64,000 nt of DNA from Murinocardiopsis flavida (GTDB lineage Bacteria; Actinomycetota; Actinomycetes; Streptosporangiales; Streptosporangiaceae), in the NCBI RefSeq assembly GCF_003014485.1, contig NZ_PYGA01000013.1:124001-188000 (forward strand), read 5' to 3'. Numbering within the stretch: the stretch's first letter is position 1; every line of letters starts with the position of its first letter. Shown here piece after piece: positions 8,233 through 17,228 of the stretch. The notes beneath the pieces were generated by a model, which worked only from the letters and a program-made list of their open reading frames with translations, was not told the DNA's origin and made no database searches. Both the position numbers and the translations under genes were made by a program.

Positions 8233-9387
8233 CTAGTACGGGTCCGGGGCCTGGGGCGGGTCCAGGTTTGCGCTTTCGCGTGCGCGGCGGCCGATCGACT
8301 CCAGTGCGCGCAGCGCGTCGCGCACGTCGCGGTCGGAGAAGTCGAACGGCAGGTTGTGGATGGTCTCCTCGGGCACCGTTGCCGCCGCGACGATCCGGTC
8401 CAGCACCGCGTCGTCCGCGTCGCCGAGTCCCGCCTCGGTCAGGGTGGTCGGCAGGCCGACCCGCGCGGTGAACTCGGCGAACTTGTCGATCTCCCGCTCC
8501 GGCGCGCCTTCGAGGACCAGCTGGGTCAGCGACCCGATGTTGACCTTCTCCCCGTGGGCGAGGTGGTGGGTCTGGTCGACGGCGGTCAGTCCGTCGTGGA
8601 TCGCGTGCGCGGCGGCGAGCCCCGCCGACTCGAATCCCAGTCCCGACAGGAGCGTGTTCGCCTCGACCACCGCCTCGACATCGGGGGTCACCAGGTCGGC
8701 GCGCACGGCCTCCAGCGCGGGCAGGGCCGACACCCACAGGATGTCCCAGGACAACCGCGCCAGCGCGACGCTCGACCGGGTCTGGATGCCGCCGATCATG
8801 GTCGAGGCGCCGGAGCGCTGGACCGCGCGCGCCTCGATCCACGTCGCGAGGGCGTCCCCCACACCGGAGGCGAGGAACCGGACCGGTGCCTCCGCGACGA
8901 GCTGGGTGTCGACCAGGACCAGATCGGGGTTGCGGGAGTAGAACCGGTAGGACTCGAACGCACCCGCGTCGGTGTAGATCACCGACAGTGCCGAGGTCGG
9001 AGCGTCGGTGGAGGCGACCGTCGCGGCACTGACCCACGAGATGCCGGCGGTGTCGCCCGCGGCCTTCGCCGTGTCGATGGCGGTGCCGCCGCCGAGGCCG
9101 ATGACGACGTCGTGCTTGTCGTCGCGGATCACCCCGGCGACCCGTTCGGCCTCGGCAGCGGTGGGCACCCCGCCGAAGCGCTCGAACACCACAGGCAGGT
9201 CGGCCTCCTTGAAGGAGGTGCCGATGGTGTCCTCGGTCAGGTCCCGGACGACGTCGTCGGAGAGGATCAGCGGGCGCGATCCCAGCCGGGCGACGTGCTC
9301 GCCCAGCGAGCTGAGCGCGTTGCGGCCCTGCACGTAGCGGCTCGGTGAGGCGAAGGCGCGCAGTCTCGCGGGTGCGGGGTCGGTCAT
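8233..9387 (-). CDS. gldA: Glycerol dehydrogenase-like, metal-dependent alcohol dehydrogenase
   Basis: NAD-dependent polyol dehydrogenase of the iron/zinc group-III family, 384 residues. The nucleotide motif VVIGLGGGTAIDTAK and the metal ligands in GVGDALATW (Asp), AAHAIHDGL (His) and HHLAHGEKV (His) match GldA. The start is the ATG at 9387 with AAGGAG ahead; the frame extends upstream without a ribosome site. It lies directly downstream of the LacI regulator on the same strand (225 bp apart), at the edge of the rhamnose cluster. Rhamnose breakdown yields L-lactaldehyde, so it might reduce or oxidise a three-carbon product of the pathway, but ordinary glycerol/dihydroxyacetone metabolism is equally possible. 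Confidence 0.85.
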   Translation of the reverse strand: MTDPAPARLRAFASPSRYVQGRNALSSLGEHVARLGSRPLILSDDVVRDLTEDTIGTSFKEADLPVVFERFGGVPTAAEAERVAGVIRDDKHDVVIGLGGGTAIDTAKAAGDTAGISWVSAATVASTDAPTSALSVIYTDAGAFESYRFYSRNPDLVLVDTQLVAEAPVRFLASGVGDALATWIEARAVQRSGASTMIGGIQTRSSVALARLSWDILWVSALPALEAVRADLVTPDVEAVVEANTLLSGLGFESAGLAAAHAIHDGLTAVDQTHHLAHGEKVNIGSLTQLVLEGAPEREIDKFAEFTARVGLPTTLTEAGLGDADDAVLDRIVAAATVPEETIHNLPFDFSDRDVRDALRALESIGRRARESANLDPPQAPDPY

Positions 9388-9612
9388 GGGTTCCACTCCT
9401 TCGCGCTGGACGGCCGTGCGTCGGCAGGCGCGGCCGCGCCCCGAACCCGTTGTGCGAGCACACCGACGCGGAGCGGACCGCCGCCTCCCTGTGTCCAACT
9501 CACCGCATCCAGCCTGCGGAAACATCCCGCCCAAAGCCAGGAACCACCCAACCGGCGGACACGCGCCCCGGGGCGTCCTGGGGCTTGTGATGCGGGGCGC
9601 CTTCCCCTGGGG

Positions 9613-10659
9613 TCAGGTGCGGTAGGGGGCCGTGGAGCCGCGGACGACGAGTTCGGGGGCGAAGAGCATGCGCTCGTGCCGGTGGCCGGGGTCGTTGAGC
9701 TCGGACAGCAGGAGCCGCATCGCCGCGCGGCCCAGCTCGTACTTCGGCTGGCCGACGGTCGTGAGGCCCGGGTGGACGAGCGCCGCGAAGTCGACATCGT
9801 CGTAGCCGACGACGGAGATGTCGCCCGGTGCGTGCAGCCCGCGCTCGCCGAGCCCTTTGAGCAGGCCGAGCGCGAGTTGGTCGTTGGCGCAGAACACCGC
9901 CTGCGGGCGGCGTTTGGGCCCGCCCCCGAGGACCTCCTCGACGGCCTGCTCGCCGTTCGCCGCGTTCAGCTTGCCGGTCTCGACCAGCCGGACCGCGTCG
10001 TCGGGGTCGATCCCGGCCTCGTCGAGGGCCGTGCGCAGCCCGTTGAGGCGGGTCCGGCACTGCTCCAGGGACAGGGTGCCGCTGAGGAAGGTGATCCGCT
10101 CGTGCCCGAGGCTGACGAGGTGCCGCCCGGCGGCGAGCCCGCCCTCGTGGTTGTCGACGCACACGCTGCATCCGAGGTCGGCGGACACGTCGCCGCGGTC
10201 GAGCAGCACCCACGGGATGCCGCGCTCGCGCAGCCACAGCAGGTCGGACAGGTCGTTGTCGACCGGCATGATCACCGCGCCCGCCGCGCGCTGCTCGGCG
10301 AGGAGGCGCAGTGAGCGCCGCTGCCGCTGGGGATTCTCCGCGGAGTTGAGCAGGACGACGGGGTAGCCGGCCCCTGCGGCCTCGTCCTCGACGCCTTCGG
10401 AGACCTTGGTGAAGAACGGGTTGGTGACGTCCAGGACCAGCAGCCCGATGGAGTCGGTCCGGCCGGACCGCAGGCTGCGCCCCGATGAGTTGCGGACGTA
10501 GTCGAGTTCGTCGATGACCTGTTCCACCCGGAGCCGCGTTGCCTCGGCGACGCGCTCGGGCCGGTTCAACACGTTGGAGACCGTTCCGGGGGAGACCCCC
10601 GCGCGGGCTGCCACGTCGTTGATGCCGACGGCACGTCGGACGTCTTCGGATGAGGTCAC
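9613..10659 (-). CDS. LacI-family transcriptional regulator of the rhamnose cluster
   Basis: About 348 residues: an N-terminal LacI helix-turn-helix (INDVAARAGVSPGTVSNVLN, near 13-32) followed by a hinge and a periplasmic-binding-protein-like sensor domain (DSIGLLVLDVTNPFF; SVVGYDDVDFAALV; LTTVGQP). It is transcribed divergently from the rhamnose transporter operon, and AAACGTT-centred sites lie in the shared promoter and in front of the isomerase, so it is the obvious repressor; the inducer is probably rhamnose or a product. I chose the GTG at 10659, preceded by GGAG at 8 bp. TTGA-n5-TCAA (10730-10742) in its leader may be an autoregulatory site. Confidence 0.88.
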   Translation of the reverse strand: MTSSEDVRRAVGINDVAARAGVSPGTVSNVLNRPERVAEATRLRVEQVIDELDYVRNSSGRSLRSGRTDSIGLLVLDVTNPFFTKVSEGVEDEAAGAGYPVVLLNSAENPQRQRRSLRLLAEQRAAGAVIMPVDNDLSDLLWLRERGIPWVLLDRGDVSADLGCSVCVDNHEGGLAAGRHLVSLGHERITFLSGTLSLEQCRTRLNGLRTALDEAGIDPDDAVRLVETGKLNAANGEQAVEEVLGGGPKRRPQAVFCANDQLALGLLKGLGERGLHAPGDISVVGYDDVDFAALVHPGLTTVGQPKYELGRAAMRLLLSELNDPGHRHERMLFAPELVVRGSTAPYRT

Positions 10660-10729
10660 GTCATGGACTCCGGTATGTGGTGGTCGGCCGGGCCGACAGC
10701 GGCGGCGAGGCTCATGGTCACAGGGCGAT

Positions 10730-10742
10730 TTGAACGTGTCAA
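10730..10742. promoter_or_regulatory. Inverted repeat in the lacI-type gene leader
   Basis: TTGAACGTGTCAA, an imperfect palindrome TTGA-n5-TCAA, lies 71 bp upstream of the regulator start. It resembles a LacI-family half-site pair with an ACGT core and could be an autoregulatory operator; this is inference. Confidence 0.35.
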
Positions 10743-10891
10743 CGGATGGTCCGGATGTGGCCGTTCGTCCGGTGTGCGGTGGAGTCGAACCCCGCCCACT
10801 GGGGCGATCGGGGCGGACGATCGCGCCTCGGATCCGGTGCTGTAGGCCCCCTTGACGCGTTCGTGTGGCCCAGCTTACATTCACGGTCTAA

Positions 10892-10905
10892 TAAAAACGT
10901 TTTAT
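10892..10905. promoter_or_regulatory. LacI-type operator before the rhamnose transporter operon
   Basis: TAAAAACGTTTTAT has the perfect core AAAACGTTTT centred on CG, the classical LacI/GalR-family operator form. It stands out as an AT-rich island in GC-rich DNA, 113 bp ahead of the transporter ATPase gene and 233 bp from the divergent regulator. A tandem duplication of about 25 bp (CGGACGAACCA-GACAAGGCCA unit, 10958-11005) follows between operator and gene. Confidence 0.65.
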
Positions 10906-11017
10906 GCGCTTCGTCGCCGCCCGCGATTGCGACCCGGCCCGGACGAGACCAGCCATGGCCGGACGAACCATGACAAGGCCAACCGGACGAACCACGACAA
11001 GGCCAGAGGAGGACGCC

Positions 11018-12571
11018 GTGGCCCCGCACCCCCCGCCGGACCCGCCCCCGCTCGCCCTGGTCGACGCGGCGAAGTCCTTCGGCATGGTCCGCGCGCTGCG
11101 CGGGGTGTCCCTCGACCTCCGCGCGGGCGAGATCCACGGGCTGTGCGGCGAGAACGGCGCGGGAAAGTCCACCCTGGTCGCGCTCCTCGCAGGGGTCCAC
11201 CAGCCCGATGCCGGGCACATCGAGATCGACGGCGCCCCCGTCGCCCTCTCCGGTCCCGCCGCAGCCCAGCGGGCCGGTGTCGCGGTCATCTACCAGGAGC
11301 CCACCCTCTTCCCCGACCTCTCGGTCGCGGAGAACATCTTCATGGGCCGCCAGCCGCTGCGGGGCGGCCGCCGCATCGACCGGCGCGCCATGCGCACCGC
11401 TACCGCCGAGCTGTTCGCCCGCCTCGGGGTGCGCATCGACCCCGACCGGCCCGCACGCGGCCTGTCGATCGCCGACCAGCAGCTCGTCGAGATCGCCAAG
11501 GCGCTGTCGTTCGACGCGCGCGTGCTGGTCATGGACGAGCCCACCGCGGCACTGTCCGGCGTGGAGGTGCGCCGGCTGTTCGCCGTGGCCCGCGCGCTGC
11601 GCGGCAACGGCGCCGCGATCCTGTTCATCTCGCACCGCTTCGACGAGGTGTTCGCGCTGTGCGACCGCATCACGGTCATGCGCGACGGCGGGCATGTCGG
11701 CACCGGGCGGGCGGCCGACCTCACCGTCGACGCCGTCGTGCGCCAGATGGTCGGCCGCGACATCGCGACCCTGTACCCCGAGAGGACGCCCGCCCCGGGC
11801 GCGCCGGTGCTGGAGGTCGAAGAGCTGGGCCGCCGCGGCGTGTTCAGCGGGGTCGGCTTCACGGTCCGGGCCGGGGAGGTCGTGGCGCTGGCCGGGCTGG
11901 TCGGCGCCGGGCGCAGCGAGGTCGTGCGGGCGGTGTTCGGCATCGACCGCTACGACAGCGGCACCGTCGCGGTCAACGGGCGCCCGCTGCCCCCGAACCG
12001 GCCGGCCGCCGCCATGGCGGCCGGTGTGGGACTCGTCCCCGAGGACCGCCGCCAGCAGGGCCTGGTGATGGAGCTGTCCGTCGAGCGCAACGCCACCCTG
12101 ACCCGCCGTTGGGCGCTGAGCCGGTTCGGCCTGCTGCGCCGCGGCGCCGAGGCGTCGGCCGCCGCCGGGTGGCTCGGCCGCCTGCGGGTCAAGGCGGGCG
12201 ACACCGCCGCGCCGGTCGCCACCCTGTCGGGCGGTAACCAGCAGAAGGTGGTGCTCGCCAAGTGGCTCGCGGGCGAACCCGCCGTGCTCATCGTCGACGA
12301 ACCCACCCGCGGCATCGACGTCGGGACAAAGGCCGAGGTGCACCGCCTGCTGTCGGAGCTCGCGGGGCAGGGCATCGCCGTCCTCATGGTCTCCAGTGAA
12401 CTCCCGGAGGTGCTCGGCATGGCCGATCGGGTGCTCGTGATGCACGAGGGCCGCATCACCGCCGAACTCCACCGCGACGACGCCACCGAGGAGGCCGTCA
12501 TGTTCGCCGCGACCGGGCAGCACGCCGGCGGCACCGCGCCGGGCGGGCCGCCACCTGAGGCGGCCCGGTGA
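11018..12571 (+). CDS. Rhamnose ABC transporter, ATP-binding protein
   Basis: Duplicated sugar-importer ATPase (RbsA/XylG/RhaT class), about 517 residues. The first domain has Walker [10 protein letters not shown] (44-52), a Walker B-type [12 protein letters not shown]; the second has the degenerate Walker [12 protein letters not shown] typical of this class, the signature [10 protein letters not shown] and [11 protein letters not shown]. The GTG at 11018 with AGAGGAGG upstream is the likely start; an in-frame ATG at 10904 overlaps the operator. It is the first gene of an operon with two permeases, a binding protein and, further on, the rhamnose enzymes, so rhamnose is the likely substrate. 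Confidence 0.9.
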   Translation: MAPHPPPDPPPLALVDAAKSFGMVRALRGVSLDLRAGEIHGLCGENGAGKSTLVALLAGVHQPDAGHIEIDGAPVALSGPAAAQRAGVAVIYQEPTLFPDLSVAENIFMGRQPLRGGRRIDRRAMRTATAELFARLGVRIDPDRPARGLSIADQQLVEIAKALSFDARVLVMDEPTAALSGVEVRRLFAVARALRGNGAAILFISHRFDEVFALCDRITVMRDGGHVGTGRAADLTVDAVVRQMVGRDIATLYPERTPAPGAPVLEVEELGRRGVFSGVGFTVRAGEVVALAGLVGAGRSEVVRAVFGIDRYDSGTVAVNGRPLPPNRPAAAMAAGVGLVPEDRRQQGLVMELSVERNATLTRRWALSRFGLLRRGAEASAAAGWLGRLRVKAGDTAAPVATLSGGNQQKVVLAKWLAGEPAVLIVDEPTRGIDVGTKAEVHRLLSELAGQGIAVLMVSSELPEVLGMADRVLVMHEGRITAELHRDDATEEAVMFAATGQHAGGTAPGGPPPEAAR

Positions 12572-13617
12572 GCGCCGGATCGGGCACCGGGGCAAGCGCG
12601 CCGGTCGCCGAGCACGGCGGCGGCGACGTCCGCGGGGCGCGGCGGCTGCGCCAGGTCCGCGAGCTCGGCATCCTCCTCGCGCTGGCGCTGATCGTCGCCG
12701 CGACGGCGGTCGCCAACCCGGGGTTCCTGTCCGGGCAGAGCATCCGCGACCTGCTGCTCAGCGCCACACTGCTGACCATCCTCGCTGTCGGCCAGACCCT
12801 CGTGATCGTCACCCGCAGCGTCGACCTGTCCGTGGGCTCGGTGCTCGGGCTGGCGGCGTTCGCCACCGGCACCCTGTTCGCCGCGTTCCCCGGCCTCCCG
12901 GTCGCCGTCGCGGTGCTCGCGGGGGTCGCCCTCGGCGCGGTGTGCGGGGCGGTCAACGGGGCGCTGGTCGCCGTCGCCCGGGTCCCGGCCCTGGTCGTCA
13001 CCCTCGGCACCCTCTACGCGTTCCGTGGCGTCGACTACTGGTGGGCGGCCGGCACCCAGATCAACGCGGCCGACATGCCGGCGTCCTTCCTCGGGCTCGG
13101 CCGCACCGCTGTGCTCGGCGTCCCGGTCCCCGCGCTGGTCGCGCTGGCGGTCGTCCTCGCCGCCGGGTGGTACCTGGCGTCGTACCGCAGCGGGCGGGAG
13201 CTGTACGCCATCGGCTCCGAGCCGCACGCGGCGCGGCTGTCCGGCATCCCGGTCGACCGCAGGATCTTCGCCGCGTTCGTCGTGAACGGGGCGCTGGCCG
13301 GCCTCGCCGGGGTGCTGTACGCCGCGCGCTTCGGCACCCTCGACGCCACCGTCGGCACCGGGCTGGAACTCCAGGTCGTCGCGGCGGCCGTGGTCGGCGG
13401 GGTGGCGATCTTCGGCGGCAGCGGCACCGTCTACGGGGCCGCTCTCGGCGCGGTGCTGCTCACCACGATCGGGTCGGCGCTGCCGGTGCTGCGGGTCAGC
13501 GGCTTCTGGCAGCAGGCCGTCGTGGGGCTGCTGATCCTCGTGGCGATCGGCATGGACCGGATTCTGGCGGTGCGCGCCGCCCGCAGGCTCCGAGGAGGCG
13601 GACCCGATGGCACCTGA
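12568..13617 (+). CDS. Rhamnose ABC transporter permease 1
   Basis: Monosaccharide importer permease of the RbsC/AraH family, 349 residues with about eight to ten hydrophobic helices. Family stretches include [22 protein letters not shown] and [17 protein letters not shown]. The GTG start overlaps the stop of the ATPase gene, and the 3' end overlaps the second permease by 11 bp, so the three are translationally coupled. It pairs with that permease to form a heterodimeric channel, as in the RhaP/RhaQ system of rhizobia. Confidence 0.9.
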   Translation: MSAGSGTGASAPVAEHGGGDVRGARRLRQVRELGILLALALIVAATAVANPGFLSGQSIRDLLLSATLLTILAVGQTLVIVTRSVDLSVGSVLGLAAFATGTLFAAFPGLPVAVAVLAGVALGAVCGAVNGALVAVARVPALVVTLGTLYAFRGVDYWWAAGTQINAADMPASFLGLGRTAVLGVPVPALVALAVVLAAGWYLASYRSGRELYAIGSEPHAARLSGIPVDRRIFAAFVVNGALAGLAGVLYAARFGTLDATVGTGLELQVVAAAVVGGVAIFGGSGTVYGAALGAVLLTTIGSALPVLRVSGFWQQAVVGLLILVAIGMDRILAVRAARRLRGGGPDGT

Positions 13618-14686
13618 GGTCACCGAGCGGGACGCGGCGGCGACGGCGGCACCGCCGCCGCGGGGCAGGGCCGTGCGGCGCATCCTCGCGGGACGCGAGT
13701 CGGGCGTGCTCGGCGCCCTCCTCCTGACGGTCCTGGCGGCGTCCTTCCTGGTGGAAGGGTTCGCCACCGGGCGCAACGCCGGGTTCCTGATCCTCGACGT
13801 CGCCGCCATCGCGATCATCGCGCTGCCCATGACGCTGGTCGTCATCACCGGCGAGATCGACCTGTCCGTCGCCAGCACACTCGGCCTGACCAGCGCCGTC
13901 ATGGGCCACCTGTGGGTGGCGGGGCTCCCGCTGGAGACCATCGTCCCGCTGTGCCTGGTGCTCGGCGCGGTCCTCGGCGCCGTCAACGGCCTGCTGGTCA
14001 CGGTCGCGGGGCTGCCGTCGCTGGCGGTGACCATCGGCACCATGGCGCTGTACCGGGGGCTCGCCTACGTGGTCCTGGGCGACACCGCCGTCGCCGACTT
14101 CCCGCCGGCCTGGACCGCCGCGGCGGTCGGCCGCCTGCCCGGCACCGACGTCCCCCAGGTCGCCGTCCTCATCATGGTCCTCGCACTGGCGGTGGGGGTG
14201 CTGCTGCACGCGACCCCCGTCGGGCGCTCGCTGTACGCCATCGGCAGCAACGACGAGGCGGCGCGGTTCTCCGGCATCCCGGTCCGCTGGACCCGGCTGT
14301 GGCTGTTCGTCGCCACCGGGGCGGGCGCGGCGCTCGCCGGGGTGTTCTGGACCCTCCAGTACGGCAGCGCCCGCGCCGACAACGCCAACGGACTGGAGCT
14401 GTCGGTGATCGCCGCGGTCCTCCTCGGCGGCGTCTCCATCTTCGGCGGGCGGGGCGCGCTCCCCGGTGTCATCGGCGGCGTGCTGCTGCTCGGCGCCATC
14501 CGCAACGCACTCCAGCTCGCCGACGTCTCCTCCGACACCCTCAACATCGTCACCGGGCTGCTGCTGGTGGCGTCCGTGGTCGCCCCCAACCTGGTGGCGC
14601 GCCTGCGCGAACGCCGCCCACGATCCGGCGTGCCGCCCGCGCGGCCCCGGACCCCCGATCGTCCCCTCCGCACAGAGGAGTCATGA
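13607..14686 (+). CDS. Rhamnose ABC transporter permease 2
   Basis: Second RbsC-type permease, 359 residues. It shows the family stretches LVVITGEIDLSVASTLGL and LLGGVSIFGGRGALPGV, which align with those of the upstream permease. The N-terminal 30 residues are charged and Ala/Pro-rich, then come multiple membrane helices; the C-terminal tail is Arg/Pro-rich. The ATG at 13607 lies inside the end of the preceding gene, and its own stop overlaps the start region of the binding protein gene, so the operon is tightly packed. Confidence 0.9.
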   Translation: MAPEVTERDAAATAAPPPRGRAVRRILAGRESGVLGALLLTVLAASFLVEGFATGRNAGFLILDVAAIAIIALPMTLVVITGEIDLSVASTLGLTSAVMGHLWVAGLPLETIVPLCLVLGAVLGAVNGLLVTVAGLPSLAVTIGTMALYRGLAYVVLGDTAVADFPPAWTAAAVGRLPGTDVPQVAVLIMVLALAVGVLLHATPVGRSLYAIGSNDEAARFSGIPVRWTRLWLFVATGAGAALAGVFWTLQYGSARADNANGLELSVIAAVLLGGVSIFGGRGALPGVIGGVLLLGAIRNALQLADVSSDTLNIVTGLLLVASVVAPNLVARLRERRPRSGVPPARPRTPDRPLRTEES

Positions 14687-15759
14687 TGTTCCGTTCTCGA
14701 CTGGGTCGCGGCCTCGCCGCGGGCGCCGCAGCGGGCCTGCTGCTGCTCGGCACCGCCTGCGGCGGCACCACCAGGGGCGACGCCGACGGCGCCGGGGAGC
14801 AGAAGGGCGGCGGGAAGGCCGACCCCGACGCGAAGATCCCCGAGGGCCTGAAGATCAGCTACCTGCCCAAGCAGCTCAACAACCCGTACTTCACCTACGC
14901 CAACTCCGGCGGGGAGGAGGCCGTCGAAGAGCTCAAGGGCGAGTACAAGGAGGTCGGCCCCTCGGAGGCCACCGCGTCGTCCCAGGTCAGCTACATCAAC
15001 ACGCTGAGCCAGCAGGGTTCCGACGTCATCGTGATCGCCGCGAACGACCCCAACGCGGTGTGCTCGGCGCTGGGCCAGGCCCAGCAGGCCGGCGCGAAGA
15101 TCGTCACCTACGACTCCGACGCCGACCCCGAGTGCCGCGACATCTTCATCAACCAGGCGTCCGCGAAGGGCATCGCGGAGACCCAGATCAAGCTGATCGC
15201 CGACCAGATCGGCGGCAAGGGCGAGATCGCGTTCCTCTCGGCCACCCCCAACGCCACCAACCAGAACACCTGGCTGGAGCTGATGGAGAAGGAGCTGGAG
15301 AAGGACGAGTACAAGGACATCGAGGTGGTCGACACCGTCTACGGCAACGACGACGACCAGAAGTCCTTCCAGGAGATGCAGGGGCTGCTCCAGTCCCACC
15401 CCGACCTCAAGGGCGTGGTCTCGCCCACGACCGTGGGCGTCGCCGCGGCGGCCCGCTACCTCAGCGATTCCGAGTACAAGGGCGACGTGAAGCTCACCGG
15501 GCTCGGCACCCCCAACCAGATGCGCGAGTACGTCGACAACGGCACCGTCGAGTCGTTCGCCCTGTGGGACCCCAAGGACCTCAGCTACCTCGCCGCGCAC
15601 GTCGGCGCGTCCCTGCAAGCGGGGCGCATCACCGGTGCGGAGGGCGAGGAGTTCACGGCGGGGCGCCTCGGCGACTACGAGGTCGGCGCGGAGGGCGAGG
15701 TCGTGCTCGGCCCGCCCACCGTCTTCGACGCCAAGAACATCGACGAGTACGACTTCTGA
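14686..15759 (+). CDS. Rhamnose ABC transporter substrate-binding lipoprotein
   Basis: Periplasmic-binding-protein type 1 (RbsB/RhaS class), about 357 residues. The signal peptide ends in a lipobox LLLGTAC, followed by a Gly/Asp/Lys-rich linker and the sugar-binding domain beginning ISYLPKQLNNPYF; VIVIAANDP and VTYDSDADPECRDIFINQAS are family-typical. Two ATGs are adjacent (14683 and 14686); I prefer the second because AGAGGAG then sits 5 bp away. The stop of permease 2 overlaps the start. It closes the transporter operon, with a 190-bp gap and a second LacI-type site before the isomerase. Confidence 0.88.
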   Translation: MFRSRLGRGLAAGAAAGLLLLGTACGGTTRGDADGAGEQKGGGKADPDAKIPEGLKISYLPKQLNNPYFTYANSGGEEAVEELKGEYKEVGPSEATASSQVSYINTLSQQGSDVIVIAANDPNAVCSALGQAQQAGAKIVTYDSDADPECRDIFINQASAKGIAETQIKLIADQIGGKGEIAFLSATPNATNQNTWLELMEKELEKDEYKDIEVVDTVYGNDDDQKSFQEMQGLLQSHPDLKGVVSPTTVGVAAAARYLSDSEYKGDVKLTGLGTPNQMREYVDNGTVESFALWDPKDLSYLAAHVGASLQAGRITGAEGEEFTAGRLGDYEVGAEGEVVLGPPTVFDAKNIDEYDF

Positions 15760-15901
15760 CCCGGCCCGCCCGAACCGCGCCGGCGGCCCGGTCCACCGGA
15801 CCGCCGGCGCCCCATGGGCGGACGCGCGCACGCCGCCGCCGGCCGAGGATCCCCCACCCGGATCGAGCGGCCGCACCCGGCCATACGCGCCCGGCGCGGA
15901 A

Positions 15902-15915
15902 TTGAAACGTTGTGA
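15902..15915. promoter_or_regulatory. LacI-type operator before the rhamnose isomerase gene
   Basis: TTGAAACGTTGTGA shares the AAACGTT core with the operator at 10892-10905 and lies 36 bp upstream of the isomerase ATG. It suggests that the enzyme genes have their own promoter under the same regulator. The right half departs from the palindrome, so the site is weaker. Confidence 0.5.
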
Positions 15916-15950
15916 TCGCCGACGAGCCGACCAGAAAGCAGGTGACCGCC

Positions 15951-17117
15951 ATGACCGCCGTCCCCGACGTCAAGGCCGCACTGCGCACCCAGTCCATCGA
16001 GCTGCCCTCCTGGGCGTTCGGCAACAGCGGCACCCGGTTCAAGGTGTTCGCGCAGCCGGGGGTGCCGCGCAGCGCCGAGGAGAAGATCGCCGACGCCGCG
16101 CAGGTGCACGCCTACACCGGGGTCGCGCCGAGCGTCGCCCTGCACATCCCGTGGGACCGGGTGGACGACTACGCCGCGCTCGCCGCGCACGCCCGCGCGC
16201 TCGGGGTCGCCATCGGGACGGTCAATGCCAACGTGTTCCAGGACGACGACTTCCGCCTCGGCAGCGTCGCCAACCCCGACCCTGGGATCCGCCGCAAGGC
16301 GATCGACCACCTGCTGGAGTGCGTGGACGTCATGGACGCGGTCGGCTCGGCGAACCTCAAGCTGTGGTTCGCCGACGGCACCAACTACCCCGGCCAGGAC
16401 GACGTGCGCGCACGCCAGGACCGGCTCGCCGAAGCGCTGCGGGAGGTCTACGCCCGGCTCGGCGGCGACCAGCGCATCCTCCTGGAGTACAAGTTGTTCG
16501 AGCCCGCGTTCTACACCACCGACGTGCCCGACTGGGGCACCGCCTACGCTCACTGCCTGAAGCTCGGCGACAGGGCGCAGGTCGTGGTCGACACCGGGCA
16601 CCACGCGCCGGGCACCAACATCGAGTTCATCGTCGCCCTGCTGCTGCGGGAGGGCCGCCTCGGCGGCTTCGACTTCAACTCGCGCTTCTACGCCGACGAC
16701 GACCTCATGGTCGGCGCGGCAGACCCCTTCCAGCTGTTCCGGATCATGCACGAGGTGGTGCGCGGCGGCGGGTTCGGGCCGGGCAGCGGGGTGGCGTTCA
16801 TGCTCGACCAGTGCCACAACATCGAACCGAAGATCCCCGGGCAGATCCGGTCGGTCCTCAACGTCCAGGAGGCCACGGCGAAGGCGCTGCTCGTCGACGC
16901 GGCCGCCCTCGACGCGGCGCAACGCGGCGGCGACGTCCTCGGCGCCAACGCCGTGCTGATGGACGCCTACGCCACCGACGTCCGCCCCCTCCTCGCCGAA
17001 CTCCGCACCGAGCAGGGCCTCGACCCCGACCCGGTGGCGGCGTTCGCCCGCTCCGGCTACGCCGAGCGCGCCGCGGCGGACCGGGTCGGCGGGCAGCAGG
17101 CCGGCTGGGGCGCCTGA
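15951..17117 (+). CDS. rhaI: L-rhamnose isomerase, RhaI type
   Basis: Converts L-rhamnose to L-rhamnulose; about 388 residues, close to the Pseudomonas-type enzyme. The xylose-isomerase-like barrel shows metal-site motifs LLEYKLFEPAFY, VVVDTGHHAPGTN and GFDFNSRFYADDDL, the last resembling the metal-binding stretch with paired aspartates. I chose the ATG at 15951 (MTAVPDVKAAL), preceded by AGCAGG; the frame is open from 15912, but that start lies in the operator. It stands between the transporter operon and the aldolase gene, so it performs the first step of the pathway. Confidence 0.9.
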   Translation: MTAVPDVKAALRTQSIELPSWAFGNSGTRFKVFAQPGVPRSAEEKIADAAQVHAYTGVAPSVALHIPWDRVDDYAALAAHARALGVAIGTVNANVFQDDDFRLGSVANPDPGIRRKAIDHLLECVDVMDAVGSANLKLWFADGTNYPGQDDVRARQDRLAEALREVYARLGGDQRILLEYKLFEPAFYTTDVPDWGTAYAHCLKLGDRAQVVVDTGHHAPGTNIEFIVALLLREGRLGGFDFNSRFYADDDLMVGAADPFQLFRIMHEVVRGGGFGPGSGVAFMLDQCHNIEPKIPGQIRSVLNVQEATAKALLVDAAALDAAQRGGDVLGANAVLMDAYATDVRPLLAELRTEQGLDPDPVAAFARSGYAERAAADRVGGQQAGWGA

Positions 17118-17228
17118 CCGCACCCCCAGCACCCCCCAGCACCCCCAGCGCCCGCGCACCCCCGCACGCCCCCACCGCACCGACGGCTGCACCGCACCGC
17201 CCCCGTACCGGCGAGAGAGGACCCCGCA

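Noticed and set aside
17118-17228. Possible small gene between rhaI and rhaD
   Set aside because: Only Pro/Thr/Ala codon-like filler without a ribosome site.
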